Shown: in pieces, positions 58,220 through 64,000 of the stretch | Layout of the letters: each line of letters opens with the position of its first letter | Numbering within the stretch: position 1 is the first letter of the stretch | Assembly (NCBI RefSeq): GCF_014648055.1 | Contig: NZ_BMQJ01000001.1 | Location: 838,741 to 902,740, forward strand | DNA: 64,000 bases | Direction: 5' to 3' | Source of the DNA: Streptosporangium pseudovulgare | GTDB taxonomy: Bacteria > Actinomycetota > Actinomycetes > Streptosporangiales > Streptosporangiaceae | The notes under the pieces: model-generated | The model's input: only the letters and a program-made list of their open reading frames with translations | The model's database searches: none | What the model was told of the DNA's origin: nothing | Made by a program: the position numbers and the translations under genes

Positions 58220-58846
58220 ATGACCTCTACGGCGCCACGCGGCCTTCAGGGCGCCTACCTGATCGGCGAGCGCGCCGGCCAGGACGAACTGCGCGGCAGG
58301 CTGCTCGACGTGGCCAGCCAGCTTCTGATCACCGTCGGCCCGGAGAGCCTGTCGATGCGCCGTATCGCCGCCGAGGCCGGGTGCTCGACGACCGTCATCT
58401 ACACCATGTTCGGCAGCAAGGAGGGGCTGGCCGAGGCCCTGTACCTGGAGGGCTTCGAACGGTTCCGGCGACGGCTGGAGGCGGTGCCGCCGCACCGCAA
58501 CGCGCTGGAGCACCTGACCGCGCTCGGCCCCGCCTACCGGGAGGCCGCGCTCGCCGAGCCCGGGTACTACGCGCTGATGTTCGAGCGGGCCATTCCCGGC
58601 TTCGCGCCGAGCGAGCGGGCCAGGACCCTCGCCAGGGCGGCGCTGAACGTCCTCGACCGGGTGATCGCCGACTGCATCTCGGCGGGTTATCTCATCCCGA
58701 CCCAGCCCAGGAAGATCGCCGACGCCCTGTGGGCGGCGGCCCAGGGCGCGATCGGCCTGGAGCGCGCCGGGCACCTGCGCGACGGCCACACCTACCAGAC
58801 CGTCACCTACGCCACCATCTCCCGCTACCTCGCCGACCGGCCCTGA
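58220..58846 (+). CDS. TetR-family transcriptional regulator
   Basis: 208 residues. The helix-turn-helix is at ~25-75 (LRGRLLDVASQLLITVGPES, MRRIAAEAGCSTTVIYTMFG, SKEGLAEALYLEGF). The ligand domain is of the TetR_C_33/WHG type (AALAEPGYYALMFERAIPGF; IADALWAAAQGAIGLERAG). It is divergent from the aldehyde dehydrogenase gene with a 217-nt shared gap and is the obvious candidate to control it. AAGGG lies 9 nt before ATG 58220. The effector is unknown; a fatty aldehyde, semialdehyde or acyl-CoA would fit the neighbour. Confidence 0.87.
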   Translation: MTSTAPRGLQGAYLIGERAGQDELRGRLLDVASQLLITVGPESLSMRRIAAEAGCSTTVIYTMFGSKEGLAEALYLEGFERFRRRLEAVPPHRNALEHLTALGPAYREAALAEPGYYALMFERAIPGFAPSERARTLARAALNVLDRVIADCISAGYLIPTQPRKIADALWAAAQGAIGLERAGHLRDGHTYQTVTYATISRYLADRP

Positions 58847-58887
58847 CCTCCCGGCCGCGCTGTCCGTCCCCGACCGGCCCTGACCCC

Positions 58888-58935
58888 GGCCGCCCTGACC
58901 GTTCCCGGCCTCCTCGGCCGCCCTGACCGTCCCCG
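58888..58935. repeat. 20-bp direct repeat between convergent TetR and PucR genes
   Basis: Two 20-bp copies beginning GGCCGCCCTGACCGT (58888-58907 and 58916-58935) differ at one base, with further CCCTGACC words around them, in the gap after the TetR gene. Confidence 0.6.
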
Positions 58936-59009
58936 ACCCGATCCGCCCGGGACCGCCCGGCCCGGCCTGTCGTGCCCGTCCCGCGTCCCGGTCGGCGGGT
59001 CCGCGGCGG

Positions 59010-60467
59010 TCAGCCCGCGACGGCCAGCGCGACCCACAGCTCGGCGCGGGCCGCCGGGTCGTCGAGGTCACGGCCGAGGAGCTCGGCGACCCGGCGCATG
59101 CGGTAGCGCAGGGTGTGCCGGTGCACACCGAGCTGCTGAGCCGCCGCGTCCCAGTGGCCGTTGCAGGCGAGGTAGGCGCGCAGCGACTCCAGCAGGTCGG
59201 CGCGCGAGCCGTACTCGCGCAGGGGGGCGAGCAGCGCCGTGGCGAACGCCGCGCTCGCCTCCGGGTCGATCAGGGCGAGGAGGCCCTGCCCGGCGAGGTC
59301 GGCGAAGCGCATGACCCCGGCCGAGGCGCGCCGGGCGGCGGCGAGCGCCCGGTCGGCCTGGTCGAGCCCGGCGCGCAGGTCGTCGAGGGCGACCGGGGCG
59401 CCGATCCCGACCGGGCCGTGCTCGGCCAGCGCCGCGGCGGTCTCCTCCGCGCGGTCCCCGGCCACGACGACCACCGTCCGGCCGTCGAGGGGGGCGGCGA
59501 ACTCGGACCCGGCGGCCTCCAGCACCGCCTCGGCGTCGCCGGCCGCGCAGAGCACGGTCAACGGCCCGTCCGGCAGCCCGTCGCCCAGCCGTTCCAGCGC
59601 CTCGACCCCGGCCCGCGCCTGCCCGGCGAGCAGCAGCCCGAGCACCGCCGAGCGGACCCGCCGCTCGGCGGCCAGGTGCTCCCGGCCGTGCTCGACGGCG
59701 AGGGTCAGCAGCGAGCCGGCGGCGTTGACCACGGTGTGCGCGACCGGGGTGAACGGCCGCTCCAGGCCGACGGCGAAGAAGCCCCTGACCCGGCGGGCGC
59801 CGAGCGGCTGCACGATGACGTACTCCCCCGGCGTGGACAGCGACAGGCTCGCGGGCGCGCCGCCCCCGGGGGCCTTGCGGAGGCGTTCCAGCTCGGGACG
59901 GAGGGCGGCGACCCGGGAGGCGCCCCGGCCGGTGGCGTGCCGTACGGCTCCGGACTCGTCGAGCAGGACGGCCCAGCCGCCGAGCTCGCGGGCCAGGCGG
60001 TCGATGACCGCGCGCGGCCCCTCGGGGCGCAGCGCGGCGCGGGTGAGGCGTCCCTGCGCGGCGAAGGCGCGGCTGATCTCGTCGTACTGCTCGGCCGCGA
60101 TCAGGTCGCTGACCAGCTTGCTGATGGCGACGAAGGGCGTGTCGCGGGGCACCTCGACGAGCGGCAGCCCGGCCCGCGCCGCCGCGGCCACCAGTTCGGC
60201 GGGGACCGTCTCGTGCCCCAGGCCGACGCCGAGCCCGAGGCCGGTGACGCCCTTGCCGACCAGCCGGGCGACGTACGGCGCGGCGTTGCCGGCGTCCAGG
60301 CGCATGCCAGTGGTCAGCACCAGCTCGCCGCCCTCCAGGAAGGGCGTCGGGTCCTCCAGTTCGCTGACCGCGACCCAGCTCACCGGACGGTCGAGGCCGT
60401 CGTGGCCGGCGAGCACGCCGAGCCGGAGCGGCAGGCGCCGCACGACGGTGCGGAGCGTCGGCGCCAC
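59010..60467 (-). CDS. PucR-family regulator (GABA-type, divergent from gabT)
   Basis: 485 residues. The N-terminal PucR domain (1-~125) has VSWVAVSELEDPTPFLEGGE, LVLTTGMRLDAGNAAPYVAR and GLPLVEVPRDTPFVAISKLV. A central GAF-like region follows, and the C-terminal HTH_30 domain ends the protein (LLESLRAYLACNGHWDAAAQ, LGVHRHTLRYRMRRVAELLG). The PucR family includes activators of purine and of GABA catabolism. Being divergent from gabT with a 98-nt gap, it is most likely a GABA-responsive activator of gabT. GGAGGTGGATC precedes GTG 60467. No membrane or export signal. Confidence 0.9.
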   Translation of the reverse strand: MAPTLRTVVRRLPLRLGVLAGHDGLDRPVSWVAVSELEDPTPFLEGGELVLTTGMRLDAGNAAPYVARLVGKGVTGLGLGVGLGHETVPAELVAAAARAGLPLVEVPRDTPFVAISKLVSDLIAAEQYDEISRAFAAQGRLTRAALRPEGPRAVIDRLARELGGWAVLLDESGAVRHATGRGASRVAALRPELERLRKAPGGGAPASLSLSTPGEYVIVQPLGARRVRGFFAVGLERPFTPVAHTVVNAAGSLLTLAVEHGREHLAAERRVRSAVLGLLLAGQARAGVEALERLGDGLPDGPLTVLCAAGDAEAVLEAAGSEFAAPLDGRTVVVVAGDRAEETAAALAEHGPVGIGAPVALDDLRAGLDQADRALAAARRASAGVMRFADLAGQGLLALIDPEASAAFATALLAPLREYGSRADLLESLRAYLACNGHWDAAAQQLGVHRHTLRYRMRRVAELLGRDLDDPAARAELWVALAVAG

Positions 60468-60522
60468 GATCCACCTCCGGTTTGTACGTTACGTCCAGCA
60501 TGCTCTTCGCAATTTTGCCATA

Positions 60523-60559
60523 GTGCATCATCAGCACACCGGCGGACGCGACATACCTT
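60523..60559 (+). promoter_or_regulatory. gabT promoter with inverted repeat
   Basis: TACCTT (60554-60559) is 6 nt before ATG 60566 with no ribosome site, so gabT is probably leaderless. GTGC-ATCATCA-GCAC (60523-60537) lies around the expected -35, where the PucR activator could bind. Confidence 0.5.
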
Positions 60560-60565
60560 CGCACT

Positions 60566-61918
60566 ATGAGCACCGTCACCCAGGGCGGCCCCTCGCTTCC
60601 CCAGGAGCGCCGGGTCGTCACCGAGATCCCCGGCCCCAAGTCGCGCGAGATGTTCGCCCGCAAGCAGGCCTCCGTCCCCCAGGGCATCGGCACCACCCTG
60701 CCGGTCTTCGTGACGCACGCCGGTGGCGGTGTCGTCGTGGACGCGGACGGCAACTCCCTCATCGACTTCGGCTCCGGCATCGCGGTGACCAGCGTCGGCA
60801 ACGCGGCTCCGCGCGTGGTCGAGCGGGTCACCCGGCAGGTCGCCGACTTCACCCACACCTGCTTCATGGTCACGCCGTACGAGTCGTACGTCGAGGTCTG
60901 CGAGAAGCTCAACGCGCTGACCCCCGGCGACCACGAGAAGCGGACCTTCCTCCTCAACAGCGGCGCCGAGGCCGTGGAGAACGCGGTCAAGGTCGCCCGC
61001 AGCGCCACCGGGCGCGACGCGGTCGTGGTGTTCGACCACGGCTACCACGGCCGGACGCTGCTCACCATGACGCTGACCGCCAAGAACATGCCCTACAAGC
61101 AGGGCTTCGGGCCGTTCGCCCCCGAGGTCTACCGGGTGCCGCTGGCCTACCCCTACCGCTGGCCGACGGGGCCTGAGAACTGCGCCGAGGAGGCCGCGGC
61201 CCAGGCCATCGACCAGATCAGCAAGCAGATCGGCGCGCAGAACGTGGCCGCCGTGGTGATCGAGCCCATCGCGGGCGAGGGTGGCTTCATCGAGCCCGCC
61301 AAGGGCTTCCTGCCGCGGATCGTGGAGTTCTGCCGCGAGAACGGCATCGTCTTCATCGCCGACGAGGTCCAGACCGGCTTCGCCCGGACCGGCAACCTGT
61401 TCGCCTGCGAGGACGAGGGCATCGTCCCGGACATCATCGTGACCGCCAAGGGCATCGCGGGCGGCCTGCCGCTGTCGGCCGTCACCGGCCGCGCCGAGCT
61501 GCTCGACAAGGTCCACCCGGGCGGCCTGGGCGGCACCTACGGCGGCAACCCGCTGGCCTGCGAGGCGGCGCTGGGCGTGATCGAGACCATCGAGGCCGAC
61601 GACCTGGTCGGCAGGGCCCGCCACATCGGTGAGGTCATGCTGCCCCGGCTGCGCGCCCTCGCCGAGCGCAACCCGGTGGTCGGCGACGTGCGCGGCCGCG
61701 GCGCCATGATCGCCATCGAGCTGGTCGTCCCCGGCACCAAGGACCCGCACCCCACCGCGGCGGGCGAGATCGCCAAGCGGTGCCACGCCGAGGGCCTGCT
61801 CGTGCTGACCGCCGGCACCTACGGCAACGTGCTGCGGTTCCTGCCGCCGCTGGTCATGCCCGACCACCTGCTGGAGGAGGGCCTGACCATCCTGGAGAAG
61901 GCCATCAGCGAGGTCTGA
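60566..61918 (+). CDS. gabT: 4-aminobutyrate aminotransferase (GabT)
   Basis: 450 residues, the normal class III aminotransferase length. GabT transfers the GABA amino group to 2-oxoglutarate via PLP, giving succinate semialdehyde and glutamate. Class III features are LLNSGAEAVENAVKVARSAT (PLP phosphate), FDHGYHGRTLLTMTLT, the metal-like GIVFIADEVQTGFARTGNLF with the PLP-ring Asp, and the Schiff-base Lys in IVTAKGIAGGLPLSAVTGR. It closely follows actinobacterial GabT, including the N-terminal REMFARKQASVPQGIGTTLP. The mRNA appears leaderless. A near-perfect U-rich terminator follows. The PucR gene is divergent; an aldehyde dehydrogenase at 56572 could use the product. Confidence 0.95.
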   Translation: MSTVTQGGPSLPQERRVVTEIPGPKSREMFARKQASVPQGIGTTLPVFVTHAGGGVVVDADGNSLIDFGSGIAVTSVGNAAPRVVERVTRQVADFTHTCFMVTPYESYVEVCEKLNALTPGDHEKRTFLLNSGAEAVENAVKVARSATGRDAVVVFDHGYHGRTLLTMTLTAKNMPYKQGFGPFAPEVYRVPLAYPYRWPTGPENCAEEAAAQAIDQISKQIGAQNVAAVVIEPIAGEGGFIEPAKGFLPRIVEFCRENGIVFIADEVQTGFARTGNLFACEDEGIVPDIIVTAKGIAGGLPLSAVTGRAELLDKVHPGGLGGTYGGNPLACEAALGVIETIEADDLVGRARHIGEVMLPRLRALAERNPVVGDVRGRGAMIAIELVVPGTKDPHPTAAGEIAKRCHAEGLLVLTAGTYGNVLRFLPPLVMPDHLLEEGLTILEKAISEV

Positions 61919-61934
61919 CCATTTACATCCCCAT

Positions 61935-61971
61935 AAAAGGGGCACCCGGCTTGATGCCAGGTGCCCCTTTT
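61935..61971 (+). terminator. intrinsic terminator after gabT
   Basis: AAAAGGGGCACC...GGTGCCCCTTTT with an inner GGC/GCC pair, one mismatch and a 5-nt loop. The A-tract and U-tract make it functional in both directions; the clearest intrinsic terminator in the window. Confidence 0.92.
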
Positions 61972-62049
61972 GCTGCTATACGGCATGCGCGCGGGACGTG
62001 ATTTAACCGCCCCTTGGCCCATAGCACGACGACCACGGGAGATCGCGGC

Positions 62050-62077
62050 GTTATAACGGTTGCGATACGAGATCGCA
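62050..62077 (+). promoter_or_regulatory. promoter/operator of small two-CxxC gene
   Basis: GTTATAAC (62050-62057) is an exact palindrome containing a -10-like TATAAC. Downstream is the perfect inverted repeat TGCGAT-ACGAG-ATCGCA (62061-62077), over the expected start site and 19 nt before the gene. No good -35 is seen. Confidence 0.5.
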
Positions 62078-62096
62078 GATCACGACCGGAGGCGCG

Positions 62097-62342
62097 ATGA
62101 GCCGGCGGCCGACCAGAGGGGGGCAGGACGCCATGACCTTCGATCCCGAGGGCCTGACCCGCACCCAGCGGGAGGGCGACGCCTGCGTGGTCTGTCACAA
62201 GAAGTGGCCGCGCCCGCGCATCAGGATCGGGCGGCTGCCCGACGAGGCGGCGCTGTTCGCCTGCCCGGAGTGCGCCGACGCTCTGCTGCAGGACCCGAGG
62301 GAGAACGTCCACCCGCTGCCCCGCCGCGCGGCCTTCTTCTAG
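62097..62342 (+). CDS. small zinc-ribbon-like protein (two CxxC motifs)
   Basis: 81 residues. Two cysteine pairs, CVVC (residues ~30-33) and CPEC (~56-59), are spaced as in a zinc ribbon, with a basic segment between them (HKKWPRPRIRIGRL). The end is HPLPRRAAFF. I recognise no named family; a nucleic-acid- or protein-binding zinc ribbon is likely. GGAGG lies 4 nt before ATG 62097; an internal ATG at 62133 would give a 69-residue form with both motifs. It has its own regulated-looking promoter and is bounded by strong hairpins on both sides. Confidence 0.7.
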   Translation: MSRRPTRGGQDAMTFDPEGLTRTQREGDACVVCHKKWPRPRIRIGRLPDEAALFACPECADALLQDPRENVHPLPRRAAFF

Positions 62343-62397
62343 AGCCCCCGCGTTTCCGGGCCCTCTCCCGCCTCGCCGTGAAGGGCCCGAAAAGGGC

Positions 62398-62431
62398 CGT
62401 GCCCTCCCCCGCCGGAGCGGGGAAGGGCACG
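62398..62431 (-). terminator. terminator after family-5 solute-binding protein gene
   Basis: A 15-bp stem (62398-62412 with 62417-62431) with one mismatch and a CGGA loop, between the convergent small gene and the solute-binding protein gene. A second GGGCCC/GGGCC hairpin with an AAAA-containing loop lies at 62382-62397. Confidence 0.8.
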
Positions 62432-62470
62432 GGAAAGCGGTCCTGCGCGGGTATCACCGGGCAGTGGCGC

Positions 62471-64000
62471 CTACTTGGTGAAGCCGATCTTCGTCCAGTC
62501 CTTGTCGGCGTAGCCGAACGAACCGTAGTTCGCCAGGTTCTTCTTGGCGGCGTGGATGTCGGGGCGCTGGTAGATCGGGAGGGTGTGCACCTCGTCCCAG
62601 ATCAGCTTGTCGGCCTGGTTGCCCAGCTCCACGGCCTTGGCCGGGTCCATCTCGCCACCCGCCTGCTCGATGACCTGGTCGAGCTCGGGGGTGCCGATGC
62701 GCGGGAAGTTGCTGCCGTAGTTGTCAGGGCCGGTCGGCGTCTTGTAGATCTGCGGCAGGCCGCCCAGCGGGAACGGCGTGCCCAGCCACGAGAACGGCGC
62801 GATGTCGAAGTTGCCGGGGATGATGAAGTCGTCGAAGAACTTGTCACCCGGCACCGGCTCGACGGTGACCTTGACGCCGACCTCCTTCAGCATCGCCTGG
62901 GTGAGCTCGCCCTCCTGCTTGGACAGCGCCAGGTCGGCCGGGACGATGAAGCGGAGGTTGAGCTCCTTGCCGTCCTTCTTGCGGTACTCGCCCTCCTGCT
63001 TCCAGCCGGCGGCGTCCAGCAGCTGCTTGGCCTTCTCCGGGTTGTACTTGCCGAGCTCCCCGGAGTTGTCCACGTAACCCTTCTGGGTGTTCATGTAGAC
63101 GTGGTTGTTGAGGAGCTGGATCGGCCAGTCCATGTCCTTGAGGTCGGACTGGGCGATGGCCTCGCGGTTGATGCCCAGCACGATGGCCTGGCGGACCGAC
63201 TTGTCCTTCAGCTGCTCCGAGGAGCCGTTGATGGTGAAGTGGCGCCAGTTCGGGGCCGCCGCCTTGCGGATGTCGACGTTCGGCACCTCCTTGGCCCGCT
63301 TGAGGTCGGCGGCGTTCGCCGGGATCTCCACCGCGTCGATCTCGCCGTTGGCGAAGGCGCCGATCATGGCGGTCTGGTCGATGGCCCGGAAGATGACCTT
63401 GTCGAGCTTGGCCTTCTGGCCCCACCACTTGTCGTCACGGACGAGGGTGGCGGTCTTGGCGGTCTGGTCCATGGACTCGACCTTGAACGGGCCGGCGGTG
63501 ACCGGGATCTTGTCGATCCAGCCCTTGTTGAAGTGCTCGGGCGTGTCGTTCGTCGAGGCCGGGTAGAGCGGCGAGAACATGCCCTTCCAGTCGGGGTAGT
63601 TCTTGGAGAAGGTGACCACCACCTCCTTGTCGGAGGCGCCCTTCTCCACCGACTCGACGCGGTCGTAGCCCTCGGTGGAGGAGACCTGGTACTTCTTGTT
63701 CCCGCCGTTCAGCGCCTTCCACTGGGCGACGAAGTCCTTGTAGGTGATCGGCGTGCCGTCCGACCAGGTCGCCTTCTCGTTGAGCTTGTAGGTGACGACC
63801 TGCTTGCCGCTACCGAGGTCCATCTTCCACTCGGTGACGTAGTCCGGGTTGTTGGTGACCTCGGCCTTGTCGTCGGCGATGCCGATCAGCGGCATCAGCG
63901 GCTCGATCACGTCGTCGGTGCTGGCGTTGGTGCCGTTCACCTGGTTGTAGTTCCACTGCTCCTGCCACTGGCTGAGGCCGAGCTTCACCACGCCGCCGTC
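62471..64000 (-). CDS. ABC transporter family-5 (oligopeptide-type) solute-binding protein, N-terminus missing
   Basis: About 509 residues are visible; the frame is open to the window edge, so the signal peptide lies outside. The mature part matches family 5 (DppA/OppA) binding proteins: GTNASTDDVIEPLMPLIGIA, KLNEKATWSDGTPITYKDFV, PVTAGPFKVESMDQTAKTAT, the RQAIVLGINREAIAQ helix and the WDEVHTLPIYQRP end near the C-terminus. It should capture peptides or similar compounds outside the cell. It is unusually rich in Lys and Asp for this genome, as expected of an exported binding protein. Permease and ATPase genes are not in the window; since the minus-strand gene ends at 62471 with a terminator behind it, they would be upstream, beyond 64000. 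Confidence 0.92.
   Translation of the reverse strand, partial: DGGVVKLGLSQWQEQWNYNQVNGTNASTDDVIEPLMPLIGIADDKAEVTNNPDYVTEWKMDLGSGKQVVTYKLNEKATWSDGTPITYKDFVAQWKALNGGNKKYQVSSTEGYDRVESVEKGASDKEVVVTFSKNYPDWKGMFSPLYPASTNDTPEHFNKGWIDKIPVTAGPFKVESMDQTAKTATLVRDDKWWGQKAKLDKVIFRAIDQTAMIGAFANGEIDAVEIPANAADLKRAKEVPNVDIRKAAAPNWRHFTINGSSEQLKDKSVRQAIVLGINREAIAQSDLKDMDWPIQLLNNHVYMNTQKGYVDNSGELGKYNPEKAKQLLDAAGWKQEGEYRKKDGKELNLRFIVPADLALSKQEGELTQAMLKEVGVKVTVEPVPGDKFFDDFIIPGNFDIAPFSWLGTPFPLGGLPQIYKTPTGPDNYGSNFPRIGTPELDQVIEQAGGEMDPAKAVELGNQADKLIWDEVHTLPIYQRPDIHAAKKNLANYGSFGYADKDWTKIGFTK

Noticed and set aside
1..64000. Search for tRNA or rRNA genes, insertion sequences, integrases, phage genes and attachment sites
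   Set aside because: Nothing with the needed motifs or gene products was seen on either strand.
1..64000. Biosynthetic gene cluster for a secondary metabolite
   Set aside because: No polyketide, peptide-synthetase, terpene-cyclase or RiPP-maturation genes are present; the MMPL, APH and DHA2 genes are isolated.

Overview
The window is about 72% GC and nearly every gene uses G/C-ending codons with frequent GTG starts. The gene content (NgcEFG-type sugar uptake, GlnII with a GlnR-type box, Tat/lipoprotein solute binders, PASTA kinase, SSI-type protease inhibitor, HipA-like/DUF3037 pair) indicates a filamentous actinomycete. My best guess is Streptosporangiales (Nonomuraea/Streptosporangium/Microbispora type), but that is an inference from content. 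I saw no tRNA, rRNA, CRISPR array, IS element, prophage or assembly-line gene cluster, so this looks like a chromosomal region of many short transcription units.

Layout. 1-5.5 kb: end of a DHA2 drug exporter, a beta-helix protein divergent from a TetR regulator, an AraC/GyrI-like regulator and an APH-type kinase. 5.6-13 kb: a GH3 hexosaminidase with two candidate sugar operators, a PAP2 phosphatase, a small Cys-rich secreted peptide, a two-component system split by a tandem repeat, a KstR2-like regulator and an AlkD-like HEAT protein. 13-18.2 kb: a five-gene operon (RpiR regulator, SIS protein, NgcE, NgcF, NgcG) for N-acetylglucosamine/chitobiose uptake behind one clear promoter. 18.4-21.3 kb: MerR regulator, GlnII with a four-half-site GlnR box, TrmB regulator. 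21.4-26.3 kb: a response regulator fused to a thioredoxin-reductase-like flavoprotein, and a CNB-domain histidine kinase, separated by an inverted beta-propeller lipoprotein gene.

26.4-33.5 kb: S33 peptidase, mini-GntR, two overlapping small membrane-protein genes, a BCCT transporter, a kinase-fold receptor lacking its catalytic Asp, and a VOC protein with an exact palindrome in its promoter. 33.7-38.5 kb: surface proteins, namely a CHAP protein with no signal peptide, a membrane-anchored trypsin-like protease, and an SSI-family inhibitor with P1 Arg directly upstream of that protease. 38.8-48.3 kb: a second NarL-type two-component system, a CrtC/AttH-like secreted protein, an MMPL transporter, a PASTA kinase and the HipA-like/DUF3037 pair.

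48.4-56.4 kb: dxr and ispG (MEP isoprenoid pathway) with a GNAT gene, but without the site-2 protease usually found between dxr and ispG; then two paralogous secreted serine proteases. 56.5-62 kb: a probable GABA-catabolic set (aldehyde dehydrogenase, TetR, PucR regulator, gabT). The end holds a small two-CxxC protein and most of a family-5 solute-binding protein cut by the window edge.

Two themes cut across the window. First, many genes have a TAnnnT hexamer 6-8 nt before the start codon and no Shine-Dalgarno sequence, as expected for leaderless mRNAs. Second, several intergenic gaps contain short GC-rich tandem repeats of 8, 16, 18, 20 or 29 bp.
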